Source: an uncultured Clostridia bacterium
GTDB lineage: Bacteria; Bacillota_A; Clostridia; TANB77; CAG-508
Reading direction: 5' to 3'
NCBI GenBank assembly: GCA_947594095.1
Contig: CANQEA010000003.1
Location: 1 to 52,788 of the forward strand
DNA: 52,788 nt
The notes under the pieces were generated by a model. That model saw only the letters and a list, made by a program, of their open reading frames with translations, searched no databases and had not been told where the DNA came from. The position numbers and the translations under genes were made by a program. Position 1 is the stretch's first letter; the number at the start of each line of letters is the position of its first letter. This document shows positions 1 through 8,916 of this stretch, one piece after another.

Positions 1-708
1 GTATATAATGAAGAAGCAAGTGTTGGAAATAGACTAAACTTTTTATCAAAAGATAAATTCATAATGGCAATTGGAAGTATGCAAACAACAAAAGCAAAAA
101 GTGAATTATCTGGAGATAGCATTTTAAATATTAGATTAAAAGATGGCAAATATCTAATTGCAATAAGTGACGGGATGGGTTCTGGAAGAGAAGCTAAAAA
201 TAGTAGTACAAAAGCAGTAAAAATGTTAGAAAATATGCTTCTTTCAGGATTTGATAAAGAAATATCAATAGATTTAATAAACTCAACATTAATGAACAAA
301 AATGAAGAGTTATTTGCAACACTAGATATTGCAATTGTAGATTTATATGAAGGAAATATCGAATTTATTAAAAGCGGGGCTTGCCCAACATACCTAAAAA
401 ACAAGAAAAAGATTCAAATGATAAAATCAAATTCTTTACCAACTGGAATTGTTAATGAAATGTCTATACAATCATTTGATGCAGATATAGAATCAGGCGA
501 AATTATGCTGATGTGTACAGATGGAATTTTAGACTCAAATGTAGAATATAAAAATAAAGAATTATGGATCAAATATATGCTAGAAGATATAGAAACAAAT
601 AATACTCAAAAAATTGCAGATATTATTTTAAATGAAGCGATTGACAATAATTATGGAGTTGCAAAAGATGATATGAGTGTTGTAGTATGTAAATTTGTTA
701 GAGCATAA
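1..708 (+). CDS. spoIIE: Stage II sporulation protein E, C-terminal PP2C phosphatase (partial)
   Basis: The frame is open from base 1, so this is the 3' end of a longer gene cut by the window edge. The visible part is a SpoIIE-type PP2C Ser/Thr phosphatase domain. Seen directly: GDS followed by the metal-binding SDGMGSG motif, then GACPTY, a later TDGI metal motif, and the closing KDDMSVVV strand. In the family, SpoIIE sits at the asymmetric septum and dephosphorylates the anti-anti-sigma factor SpoIIAA, which frees sigma-F in the forespore. The N-terminal membrane segments expected for SpoIIE lie upstream of the window, so another PP2C regulator such as an RsbU-like protein cannot be fully excluded. 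The DGMGSG form favours SpoIIE. Confidence 0.85.
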   Translation, partial: VYNEEASVGNRLNFLSKDKFIMAIGSMQTTKAKSELSGDSILNIRLKDGKYLIAISDGMGSGREAKNSSTKAVKMLENMLLSGFDKEISIDLINSTLMNKNEELFATLDIAIVDLYEGNIEFIKSGACPTYLKNKKKIQMIKSNSLPTGIVNEMSIQSFDADIESGEIMLMCTDGILDSNVEYKNKELWIKYMLEDIETNNTQKIADIILNEAIDNNYGVAKDDMSVVVCKFVRA

Positions 709-756
709 TTTGTGCGAAAATAAGCAATATAAATATTAAAAAATGGAGGAATAATC

Positions 757-2280
757 ATGAGTAGAGGTAAAAGGTATGAAGAACCAAAGTTGAATTTAAA
801 GAAAGTATTTGCAGTAATTTTAGCAATAGCAGTAATAATTATGTTTGTCTTTATTATAAAAGGAATTTTAGATAAAGGAAATGAAGATGTAAAAATAACT
901 AGTCAAACTTATTTTGTATCATTTAGTAGCAATAAATGGGGTGTTATAGATTCGACAGGTTCAGATGTTATTTCACCTTCATATCAAGAAATGATTATTA
1001 TTCCAGATAACAAAAAAGATGTATTTTTATGTACCTATGATGTAGACTATAACACAGGGAATTATAAAACAAAAGCACTAAATAGTAAAAACCAAGAAAT
1101 ATTTACTAATTTTGAACAAATAGAAGCAATTAGTAATATGGACAATAATGAAAACTTATGGTATGAGCAAGACGTTCTAAAAGTTAAAAGCAATGGTAAA
1201 TATGGAGTAATTGACCTAAATGGAAAAGAAATTTTACCTTGTGAATATGAAGAAATAGAAGCAATCCAAGGGATAGAAAATGCTCTTAAAGTAAAAAAAG
1301 ATGGAAAATATGGATTAATTGATGATGATGGAAAAAAATTATTAGATGTTAAATATACAGATATAACAAACTTAGGAAAAGATAATCAAAAGGGATATAT
1401 TGTTAAAAATGATCAAAACTTATACGGAATAGTAGATTATACAGGACAAGAAATATTACCAACACAATACCAAGAGGTAAAAAAAGTTTATGGAAATGAC
1501 TATTATGTTGTTGTCAAAGATGGAAAACAAGTTGTAATAAAAAAAGATGGAACAGAAGTATTAAAAGATGGATTTGATGAAGTAAAAGCAATTTTAAAAA
1601 ATGCATCAAACCCAGGAATTATCTATAAAAAAGATAATAAATATGGAGTCATGGACACAACAGGAAAAGTTTTGATAAATAATGAATTTGAAGATATAGT
1701 AGAAAGTGCAGAAGAAACATTTATCCTAAAGAAAGATGGAAAATATGGAATAATGAGCTTAGACCATACTCAAAGAAGAGGATATGATTATACAAACATT
1801 ACATATAAAGAAAAAGCAGCATTGTATTTAGCAGAAGATGAAAACTTTAATACACATGTATTAGACCAGTCTTATACTGAAAAACAAGTAGGAATATTAG
1901 TTGATTTCGACGAAGAAAAAGGCTATTATGAAATGAGACAAGGGGATGAATATAAATACTATAATTTCAAATCTGAAGAAAAGAAAGTATCAGATATTCT
2001 AACTTCAAATAACTTATTTATAAGTAAAAAAGATGGAAAATATGGATTTGTAGATAAACAAGGAAATGTAGTTGTAGATTACCAATATGATGATGCAACA
2101 GAACAAAATTCTTGTGGTTATGCTGCTATTAAAAAAGACGGTAAATGGGGAGCAATTGATAACAAAGGAAGTGTAGTAGTAGAACCTACTTATACATTAG
2201 ACGATTACTTATTAGTTGACTTTATAGGAAGTTGGCATCTAGGTAAAGATTTAAATATGAATTACTATAATAAAAATTAG
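757..2280 (+). CDS. Membrane-anchored WG-repeat protein
   Basis: A 507-residue protein with a short basic N-terminus, one membrane segment at about residues 17-38, and then a long extracytoplasmic region of WG (KWG) repeats. Repeat cores such as KWGVIDSTG, KYGVIDLNGKEILP, KYGLIDDDGK, KYGVMDTTG, KYGFVDKQGN and KWGAIDNKG recur roughly every 45-50 residues. WG repeats form small beta units and are common in surface proteins of Firmicutes; no enzymatic activity is known for them. The start is supported by GGAGG six bases upstream. The gene is in line with the next one (18-base gap), so the two are probably cotranscribed. Biological role unknown. Confidence 0.8.
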   Translation: MSRGKRYEEPKLNLKKVFAVILAIAVIIMFVFIIKGILDKGNEDVKITSQTYFVSFSSNKWGVIDSTGSDVISPSYQEMIIIPDNKKDVFLCTYDVDYNTGNYKTKALNSKNQEIFTNFEQIEAISNMDNNENLWYEQDVLKVKSNGKYGVIDLNGKEILPCEYEEIEAIQGIENALKVKKDGKYGLIDDDGKKLLDVKYTDITNLGKDNQKGYIVKNDQNLYGIVDYTGQEILPTQYQEVKKVYGNDYYVVVKDGKQVVIKKDGTEVLKDGFDEVKAILKNASNPGIIYKKDNKYGVMDTTGKVLINNEFEDIVESAEETFILKKDGKYGIMSLDHTQRRGYDYTNITYKEKAALYLAEDENFNTHVLDQSYTEKQVGILVDFDEEKGYYEMRQGDEYKYYNFKSEEKKVSDILTSNNLFISKKDGKYGFVDKQGNVVVDYQYDDATEQNSCGYAAIKKDGKWGAIDNKGSVVVEPTYTLDDYLLVDFIGSWHLGKDLNMNYYNKN

Positions 2281-2298
2281 TTGAAATGGAGTATTTAA

Positions 2299-3534
2299 AT
2301 GGAACTAAAGACGAACTATCAATATACATATTTTATCTATCCTTTTGTAATAAAGGAAAATAGATATAGAAATTACATAACAAAAATGTTAAAAAACGAT
2401 AATTGTAGTTTAAAGGTATTTGAAAAAGAAAAAGATTTATCGTTATATCAATACTTTTTGCCTAAGACTAGAGATCTATTATTCTCTAGTTTTAGCTTTA
2501 TGGGAAATAAACTAAAGAAATTTAACGAATTACCATTAGAAACTAGAGTCGGAATACTTTGTAAATACCCATGTAACATCTTTGAATATAAAATAAAAAA
2601 AGATATTCAAGGAAAAGTTGAAGAAGAAAAAGGTATTTACTTTAATATTCCAAAAATTGAAATAATATGTTTTAGTTCAGGTATCTGCTTTTTATGTATC
2701 AAAACAACAGTAGAAGGAAATTTAGAATTTTCAAACATTTTAAACTTTAATTATAAATTTAGCACAATTAATCAAGAAGGAAGTAATTTAAATAGTATTG
2801 ATAATATAAAAATACAAACAGATAATTTTGAAAGTACTGAAGAAATAAAAGAATTTATTAGAAGTATAACAGGCTCTAATATAGAAGCAGTAAAACTTGA
2901 TTTAGATACTCAAAAATTTCTAACTTATACTTATGTATGTATAGACCAAAAAGAGTGGAATAATGAAAATTCTTTTGAAAGAATAGAGCATAATTTTAAT
3001 AAACTTGTAAATGTATTGCCAGCAGATGACAGTAGAAGTTTAAAACAAGATGAAGTATCAACTTTCTCAAATTTGAAATATACAAAAGTAGGTATTACAA
3101 AATCAGGATTAGCATTATTTTCTTCGTCAACAGATATGACAAATTATACAATACTGCCTTCTAAATACGAGAATCAATATCTGTATACTTATATATTAAA
3201 TCTTTATAAAAAAATATATTTAAAAAAATTAGAAGCAGAATTTAAAAAAGTACATGATTTAAGAAAAACAAGAAAAAAGTTTGTGGAATTTGTAAAAAAA
3301 ATATGGATACAAGAAATTACAGAAGACAAAACAGGAACAATATTAAATTATAGATTACAAGAAGTTTTGGAACTTGATAAATTATATGCTCAAGTTAAGA
3401 GCAAATATGATGTCTTATATAAAGAAAAAAATATAGAAAGAAATGCAAAATATACTATTGTAATTGCAATTATATTAAGTGCTTCTTTAATTATTAATAT
3501 TGTTAATTTCTTTTTAATAAGTAATAGGGGTTAA
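2299..3534 (+). CDS. Uncharacterised protein with C-terminal membrane anchor
   Basis: A 411-residue protein that I do not recognise. The first 350 residues are soluble with mixed alpha/beta character and no obvious motif. A helical, Lys/Glu-rich stretch (about 300-380) leads into a single hydrophobic segment near residues 384-406 and a short tail ending NRG. The topology therefore looks like a cytoplasmic domain tethered at its C-terminus, superficially like CorA-type ends, but the GMN motif of CorA is missing. It sits between the WG-repeat gene and acpS in one apparent operon, with gaps of 18 and 16 bases. No function is proposed. Confidence 0.65.
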   Translation: MELKTNYQYTYFIYPFVIKENRYRNYITKMLKNDNCSLKVFEKEKDLSLYQYFLPKTRDLLFSSFSFMGNKLKKFNELPLETRVGILCKYPCNIFEYKIKKDIQGKVEEEKGIYFNIPKIEIICFSSGICFLCIKTTVEGNLEFSNILNFNYKFSTINQEGSNLNSIDNIKIQTDNFESTEEIKEFIRSITGSNIEAVKLDLDTQKFLTYTYVCIDQKEWNNENSFERIEHNFNKLVNVLPADDSRSLKQDEVSTFSNLKYTKVGITKSGLALFSSSTDMTNYTILPSKYENQYLYTYILNLYKKIYLKKLEAEFKKVHDLRKTRKKFVEFVKKIWIQEITEDKTGTILNYRLQEVLELDKLYAQVKSKYDVLYKEKNIERNAKYTIVIAIILSASLIINIVNFFLISNRG

Positions 3535-3550
3535 TAGGATGTGATAAAAT

Positions 3551-3940
3551 ATGAAAATAGCTTGTGGAACTGATATTATTGAAATTGATAGAATTGAAAA
3601 AAGTATAAAACAAAGTGGAGAAAAGTTTTTAAATAGAGTATATACCGAAAAAGAAATACAATATTGTGAAAGCAAAAAAGAACAAAAATATCAACATTAT
3701 GCAGCAAGATTTGCAGCGAAAGAAGCGGTTTTAAAAGCATTAACAGCTAAAATAAAAGACAAATATGAAATAGAATGGAAAGATATAGAAATAACAAATA
3801 ATGAACAAGGAAGACCTAAAGTAACATTAAGCTCTAAACTACAAGAAAAAGTAGATATACAAGACATGGATATTAGTTTATCTCATTGTAAAGACTATGC
3901 AACTGCAAATGTAATGATGTTTTTTGAGACGTGGTCATAA
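3551..3940 (+). CDS. acpS: Holo-[acyl-carrier-protein] synthase
   Basis: AcpS transfers 4'-phosphopantetheine from CoA to the serine of apo-ACP. The protein has 129 residues. It shows the family landmarks GTDIIEIDRI at the N-terminus (metal-binding Asp), FLNRVYTEKE, ARFAAKEAVLKAL (catalytic Glu/Lys helix), the GRPKV loop and SLSHCKDYATA near the end. The last residues (MFFETWS) and the stop codon are encoded by a dispersed hairpin repeat that begins right after the codons for ATANVM, so the native C-terminus seems to have been replaced by repeat sequence. The core fold is complete, so activity is likely kept. tatD follows 29 bases later. Confidence 0.92.
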   Translation: MKIACGTDIIEIDRIEKSIKQSGEKFLNRVYTEKEIQYCESKKEQKYQHYAARFAAKEAVLKALTAKIKDKYEIEWKDIEITNNEQGRPKVTLSSKLQEKVDIQDMDISLSHCKDYATANVMMFFETWS

Positions 3941-3949
3941 AACATCATT
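3913..3949. repeat. REP-like hairpin, copy 1 (overlaps acpS stop)
   Basis: An imperfect palindrome with arms AATGATGTTTT and AAAACATCATT around a G/C-rich centre reading GAGACGTGGTC. It is the same family as the copies at 12361, 13774 and 43293, and has the same orientation as the 12361 copy. The acpS stop (TAA at 3938-3940) lies inside it. It could also act as a weak transcription terminator. Confidence 0.8.
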
Positions 3950-3969
3950 TAAAAGAAAAGAGGAAAACT

Positions 3970-4746
3970 ATGGAATTTTTTGATAATCATGCACATTTAG
4001 ATGATGAAAAGTTTAATGAGGATAGAGAAGAATTAATAAAAAAAATATATGATGAAGGAATTACAAAAGTAATTTCAGCAGGGTATAGTTTAGAATCATC
4101 TATAGATGCAGTAAATTTAGCAAAAAAATATAACTTTATTTATGCAACTTGTGGAATTTCTCCAAATGATATTCCACAAACTGAAGAAGAATTGTGGAAA
4201 ATGTTAGATGAAATAAGAAAAATAGTAAAAGAAAATAATAAAATTGTAGCAATAGGTGAAATAGGACTTGATTATTATTGGAATAAAGAAAATAAAGATT
4301 TACAAAAAAAGGCATTTATAAAGCAAATTGAACTCGCAAATGAATTAGAGCTACCAATAGTTATACACACAAGAGAAGCAAGTGTAGATACAATAGAAAT
4401 ATTAAAAGAAAATCCAGTAAATAAAAAAGGAGTATTTCATTGTTGCCCTTTGAATCAAGAATTAGTAAAACAAGGCTTAGATTTAGGCTTTTATATATCT
4501 TTAGCAGGGCCAGTAACATTTAAGAACTCAAAAAATGCAGATGAAGTAATAAAACTAATTCCAAATGACAGAATTTTAATTGAAACAGATAGTCCATATT
4601 TAGCGCCAGAGCCAGTTAGAGGAACTAGAAATACACCGATTAATGTAAAACATACAGCTCAAAAAATAGCAAATGTAAAAGGACTTTCCCTTGAAGAAAT
4701 TGCAAAAATTACTTATGAAAATGCAAAAAAAATATATATGTTGTAA
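3970..4746 (+). CDS. tatD: TatD-family metal-dependent DNase
   Basis: A 258-residue TIM-barrel hydrolase of the TatD family, which acts as a Mg-dependent 3'-5' DNA/RNA exonuclease or D-aminoacyl-tRNA editing enzyme depending on the member. Visible metal ligands: DNHAHLD at residues 5-11, the carboxylate in IGEIGLDYYW (about 100), IVIHTREA (about 130), FHCC (about 157) and the terminal ETDSPYLAPEPVRG. The start is the ATG at 3970, preceded by AAAGAGGAAAA; an upstream in-frame ATG at 3931 would overlap acpS and has no ribosome site. A weak hairpin at 4791-4825 (TTGAGG/CCTCAA) followed by a T-rich run may end the transcript. Confidence 0.9.
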   Translation: MEFFDNHAHLDDEKFNEDREELIKKIYDEGITKVISAGYSLESSIDAVNLAKKYNFIYATCGISPNDIPQTEEELWKMLDEIRKIVKENNKIVAIGEIGLDYYWNKENKDLQKKAFIKQIELANELELPIVIHTREASVDTIEILKENPVNKKGVFHCCPLNQELVKQGLDLGFYISLAGPVTFKNSKNADEVIKLIPNDRILIETDSPYLAPEPVRGTRNTPINVKHTAQKIANVKGLSLEEIAKITYENAKKIYML

Positions 4747-4854
4747 TAGTCAAAACAAAAGTAATTAAATAAAAGACAAAATGTAAATAGTTGAGGTTTA
4801 AAATTTTGAAAGTTTTCTGCCTCAATGTTTTATTAATTAAAAAATAAATAACTA

Positions 4855-4883
4855 TTGACAAAACATATAAAACATTATATTAT
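4855..4883 (+). promoter_or_regulatory. Sigma-A-type promoter for the Rpn-like gene
   Basis: TTGACA (4855-4860), a 17-base spacer and TATTAT (4878-4883), leaving a long AT-rich leader before the ATG at 5025. Confidence 0.6.
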
Positions 4884-5024
4884 TATGTTACCTTAAAATT
4901 ACATTCTATTTTTATAGACTTTAAAATCACAATTTTATTTAACTATTTAAACTTTTTATTCTATATTTATATCTACGAACCACATCAAAAAAATTCAAAA
5001 AAGAAAGAAGGCGATAAAGCATTT

Positions 5025-6149
5025 ATGAACGAAAAAAGTCAAAAATATCTTGACAGGTTAATGAAATTATATTACAATGTAAGTAACACTAATAATATGA
5101 AAAATAACAATAAATCTGACTATATTGTTAATTCAAATATTATGGACCTAATAACACTAAATATACGCAATAACATGATTTTAGCAGAACCATCTGCACC
5201 ATATATATTAGGTGAGAATAGTCAAATAAATAATACACATGACAAAATATTTAGAACAATTTTATCAGATAAAGAAGAAGCAGCAAGATTTATAACAAAA
5301 CGATTAAATCTAAAAGAAGCAATTTTAGCAAAAGACTTAGAAATGTATAATAGTAGTTTTATAACAAATGAATTTCAAAATCAAGAAGCAGATATTGTTT
5401 ACAAAATCAAAGATAGCAATATTTTTATTCTTATAGAACACCAAACTAAAGTAGATAAAATGATGTCATTTAGAATATTAAGCTATCAAGTAGAAATTAT
5501 AAGAAATAATATAGAATGGTCAAAAGTAAGAAAAGACGATTATAAAATACCAGTAGTAATACCAATATTACTTTATACAGGGAAACAAAAGTGGAATGCA
5601 AAAATGGAACTCTTAGAAATACAAGACAAATTAGAAGATATAGAAATGCAACCAGGAAGCTATAAGTTAGTAGATATTAATACATTTAATAAAGAGGAAC
5701 TATTAGAAGATAATCTATTTACAAGTAAAATGATGTTACTAGAAAAAGCAAATTCAGAAGAAGAGGTATCAAATTACTTAGAAGAAGTAATACCAAAAAT
5801 AGAAAATAAAGATAAAAAAGTAATGGTACAAATAATAGATGTAATTTTAAAGAAACAACTTGGGGAAGAAAAAGCACAAGAATTAATAAATAGATTAGTA
5901 GGAGGTGAAAAAAATATGTTAGCATGCTTAGAAATGATTGAAAAAGAAGAAAAAAGAAAAGCAAGACAAGCAAAACTAAATGAAAGGAAAGCCAAAAAAG
6001 AAGGTATGGAAATTGGTGAAAAACGAGGCGAAATACGTAAAACAACACAAATCGCACAAAAATTACTTTCTAAAAACTTTTCTATTACGGAAATTATAGA
6101 TATAACAGGATTATCAAAAGAAGAAGTTAAAAAATTAATACAAGCGTAA
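5025..6149 (+). CDS. Rpn/PD-(D/E)XK nuclease family protein (YhgA-like, Transposase_31)
   Basis: A 374-residue member of the Rpn family of recombination-promoting nucleases. The signature is HDKIFRTIL followed by the PD-(D/E)XK-like core: EADIVYKIK (catalytic Asp), IFILIEHQT (E-x-Q motif) and a SFRILSYQVEI helix, then VIPILLYTG. The C-terminus (about 310-374) is strongly charged and ends in a small helix-turn-helix-like segment, FSITEIIDITGLSKEEVKKL. Related proteins are DNA endonucleases that promote RecA-independent recombination, and many copies often occur per genome in gut Clostridia. The gene stands alone with its own promoter and terminator. The start at 5025 is supported only by a GAAGG about 13 bases upstream, so the exact start is uncertain. 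Confidence 0.82.
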   Translation: MNEKSQKYLDRLMKLYYNVSNTNNMKNNNKSDYIVNSNIMDLITLNIRNNMILAEPSAPYILGENSQINNTHDKIFRTILSDKEEAARFITKRLNLKEAILAKDLEMYNSSFITNEFQNQEADIVYKIKDSNIFILIEHQTKVDKMMSFRILSYQVEIIRNNIEWSKVRKDDYKIPVVIPILLYTGKQKWNAKMELLEIQDKLEDIEMQPGSYKLVDINTFNKEELLEDNLFTSKMMLLEKANSEEEVSNYLEEVIPKIENKDKKVMVQIIDVILKKQLGEEKAQELINRLVGGEKNMLACLEMIEKEEKRKARQAKLNERKAKKEGMEIGEKRGEIRKTTQIAQKLLSKNFSITEIIDITGLSKEEVKKLIQA

Positions 6150-6178
6150 TATAAAAAGGTGATATGTAAAAATGAAGC

Positions 6179-6224
6179 GAACCTAAATTGTTAGACAAAA
6201 AGCTTAACAAGGAGGGTTCTTTTT
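6179..6224 (+). terminator. Rho-independent terminator after the Rpn-like gene
   Basis: Long hairpin with GAACC/GGTTC at the base and TTGTTAG/CTTAACAA in the middle, followed by five T residues. Confidence 0.65.
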
Positions 6225-6272
6225 CAGACAAAAACTAGATAAACAAAAAATTCGACAAAAGTCTACATAACA

Positions 6273-6302
6273 CTTGAAAAATATATTAGGTTTATGTTAT
6301 AA
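6273..6302 (+). promoter_or_regulatory. Promoter for the deaminase-like gene
   Basis: TTGAAA (6273-6278), an 18-base spacer and a perfect TATAAT (6297-6302), about 57 bases before the ATG. Confidence 0.65.
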
Positions 6303-6358
6303 TAGAAAATAACAAAATTCATTCTTTAATATGATTATGGAAAGGAATAAATATAAAA

Positions 6359-8851
6359 ATGAATAAGTTTATTGGTAGATTTTATTTAGATAAAGAAAAA
6401 GACATAATTGTTAATTTATATAATAGTGACGAAGATGAACTAACATATATTTTAGAAACTCCAAACCACAATACAGGGAACTTAATTTCAAACTTAGCCA
6501 AAATATGTAATGTAGAAACTATAAAAAACGAGGAAGATAAAAAAATAATAACAGGAAAAATGTATCCATATATTAATGGAGATAATAACGAAGTATATAT
6601 TTTTCGTTTAGGTGGAATTAAAATAGCAAACATATATCCAGATGGGGCAATTGAAATAAAAGCAAGTATTCCAGCAATTGCAAAAACATTAATGTCACAA
6701 ACTAAAGACTATAATTTACCAATAGAAAAAACAATAGTTAAATCATATATACCAAAAAAATTAAAATTCCGTACAGATCTTCACACACATATGAATGCAA
6801 ACTTATCTCCAGACGTACTAATTGCACTTGGTATTAAGTATCAAATAAGATATCCATTATATTATATTAAAAAATTAAACCTAAAAATGACACAAAAACA
6901 AGAAGCAAAAATTATGAAACAAAGACTAGAAGTTTCAAAGCAATATAAAGACTCTACTTTAACTGGTAAATACCTAGCAAGAAAAATTGATGATAATACA
7001 TTTATAAATTTTGCAGATTTTATTTTAAATAATTTAGAAAATGCAAGTTATAACTTATCAAAAATCAGAACAAGTCTTGCCATTTTAAAAGATGGTCAAG
7101 CAGTATTTACAAACCTTGAGAAAGTATATTTGTATCGCTATGTATTTGCAAAAGGTGTGGAAAGTGACGAAAAAATAACTTTAGATGATGAAAAAATAAA
7201 TTTAATTCCAGAATTAGATATAAAAAATTTTGTAAAACAAATGCTAGAAGATACTAAAAATGAATATAAATCAAATACATTAAGACAAGATAAACTACTT
7301 TGGATTGCAAGAGAATATCAAAAACAGGGAATTAAATATGTAGAAATTACAAACACAGACCTAGCAAAAACAGGGCTTCCAGCTGTAGAATTTCTAGAAG
7401 AATTACATAGTATTATGCCAAAAATAGAAAAAGAAACAGGAACTCAAATTAGATTTCTAGTTGGAATTAGAAGAATTCCTTTAACAATTATTAAAGACCA
7501 GAAAACAAGCGAAAATTACTTGCAAGAAAATATAAATGTATTAAGGGCTGTATCTAAAAGCCCATATGTTGTAGGATCTGACTTTATAGGAGAAGAAATA
7601 AATGATATTACAGAATTAAAACCGGTCATAAATGAAATTGTAAAATATGTAGAAGAAGAGGACGAAGGCTATACTATTAGAATTCATGCAGGTGAAAATG
7701 ATAGTCTAAGAGATAATGTTATTAAATCTGTAAGATGTGTAAAAGAATGCGTAACAAACAAAAACAAAATGCCAAATATACGTATTGGTCATGGACTTTA
7801 TACTGCAAACTTATTATCTGAAAAAGGTCAAGAGTTAGTAAAAGAATTAAAAGAAACAAATACAGTTCTAGAATTTCAAATTACATCTAATGTAAGACTA
7901 AACAATTTAAATGCACTTGAAAGACATCCTTTAAAACAATATTTACAAGCAGGAGTAAGATGTGTACAAGGTACAGATGGATGTGGAATTTATGGAATTG
8001 ATACAATAGATGAACAACTAGCCTTATATAATTTATTAGGAATTTCTAATGAAGAATTTGAGCAAATGAGAAAAGTAGAAGATGAAATAATAGAAAATCG
8101 CAATAAATATTTTAGAGAAAAATCAAGAGTATTTGAGAAACTACTAGAAAATAAAACTTTAAGAGAATTAATTCTTGAATTAGAAGAAAAATATATTAAA
8201 GATACCCAAAACTCAATAATTAAAATGAGAATAAATAACAAAGTAGAAACAGAAAAAGAATTAAAACAAAAAATAAAATCTTTACCAGAAAACAAAGTGC
8301 CAATTATAATTGCAGGAGGAAGTTTTAACTCAATTGGAAGAAACACAAAACTTACAAGTGCTGGAAAAAAGGTTTTAGAAAATTTAGTAAAGAAAGTAAA
8401 TTCAGAAAAGGCATATTTTGTTATTGGTCACAAAATGCAAGGATATGAAAAAGCACTTATTGATATTGCAAAAGACTTAAATAAAGATATTGAAATAGAT
8501 GCGATTGTTCCTAAAGAAGTAAACGTAGAAGAGAAAAATAATCTTTTAAATGACGAAATAGATGGAATACGTGTTTCAACAGAAGCAGAAGAATTTGGAA
8601 TATACAAAAGTTTTAATTATGAAATTTTTGAAAGAAGAAATTCTGTTGTTTTAGCATTTGATGGGAACTCACCTGTTTCTAATTTAATACAAGAAGCAAA
8701 AAATGGTAAAGGAAAAGCAAAAATATATGTAAATGAAGATAACCTTGCACTTAAAGAAAAAGCAAAATCCTTACAAGGATATGTTACACCATTTAATGAA
8801 AACCAAGATATAGTAAGCAAAATTTTACAAGATAATCCGGAAATTCAGTAA
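6359..8851 (+). CDS. Adenosine-deaminase-like hydrolase fused to a C-terminal Rossmann/SLOG-like domain
   Basis: An 830-residue protein, more than twice the size of a normal adenosine deaminase. About 130 N-terminal residues of unknown fold come first. The deaminase barrel then shows all expected zinc and catalytic positions: DLHTHMN (H-x-H, about 140), GSDFIGEE (about 405), IRIHAGEN (catalytic Glu, about 442), RIGHGLYT (about 477) and VQGTDGCG (Asp pair region, about 536). From about residue 648 a separate domain begins with PIIIAGGSFNSIGRNT and continues with alternating strands and helices (YFVIGHKMQGYEKAL). This resembles the nucleotide-binding Rossmann-like folds of the LOG/SLOG class, although no PGGxGTxxE motif is visible. 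It is likely a purine-type nucleoside or nucleotide deaminase with a ligand-sensing or processing module. Substrate unknown. Confidence 0.75.
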   Translation: MNKFIGRFYLDKEKDIIVNLYNSDEDELTYILETPNHNTGNLISNLAKICNVETIKNEEDKKIITGKMYPYINGDNNEVYIFRLGGIKIANIYPDGAIEIKASIPAIAKTLMSQTKDYNLPIEKTIVKSYIPKKLKFRTDLHTHMNANLSPDVLIALGIKYQIRYPLYYIKKLNLKMTQKQEAKIMKQRLEVSKQYKDSTLTGKYLARKIDDNTFINFADFILNNLENASYNLSKIRTSLAILKDGQAVFTNLEKVYLYRYVFAKGVESDEKITLDDEKINLIPELDIKNFVKQMLEDTKNEYKSNTLRQDKLLWIAREYQKQGIKYVEITNTDLAKTGLPAVEFLEELHSIMPKIEKETGTQIRFLVGIRRIPLTIIKDQKTSENYLQENINVLRAVSKSPYVVGSDFIGEEINDITELKPVINEIVKYVEEEDEGYTIRIHAGENDSLRDNVIKSVRCVKECVTNKNKMPNIRIGHGLYTANLLSEKGQELVKELKETNTVLEFQITSNVRLNNLNALERHPLKQYLQAGVRCVQGTDGCGIYGIDTIDEQLALYNLLGISNEEFEQMRKVEDEIIENRNKYFREKSRVFEKLLENKTLRELILELEEKYIKDTQNSIIKMRINNKVETEKELKQKIKSLPENKVPIIIAGGSFNSIGRNTKLTSAGKKVLENLVKKVNSEKAYFVIGHKMQGYEKALIDIAKDLNKDIEIDAIVPKEVNVEEKNNLLNDEIDGIRVSTEAEEFGIYKSFNYEIFERRNSVVLAFDGNSPVSNLIQEAKNGKGKAKIYVNEDNLALKEKAKSLQGYVTPFNENQDIVSKILQDNPEIQ

Positions 8852-8916
8852 AATTACTTCCAATTTCATAAAAATTGTTGTATAATATACACATCAAATT
8901 AAACAGGAGAATATTA

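Noticed and set aside
5719..6057. Long antisense open frames such as the one opposite the Rpn-like gene
   Set aside because: They lack ribosome sites, show composition expected from the reverse of Lys/Glu-rich coding sequence, and lie wholly over well-supported genes.
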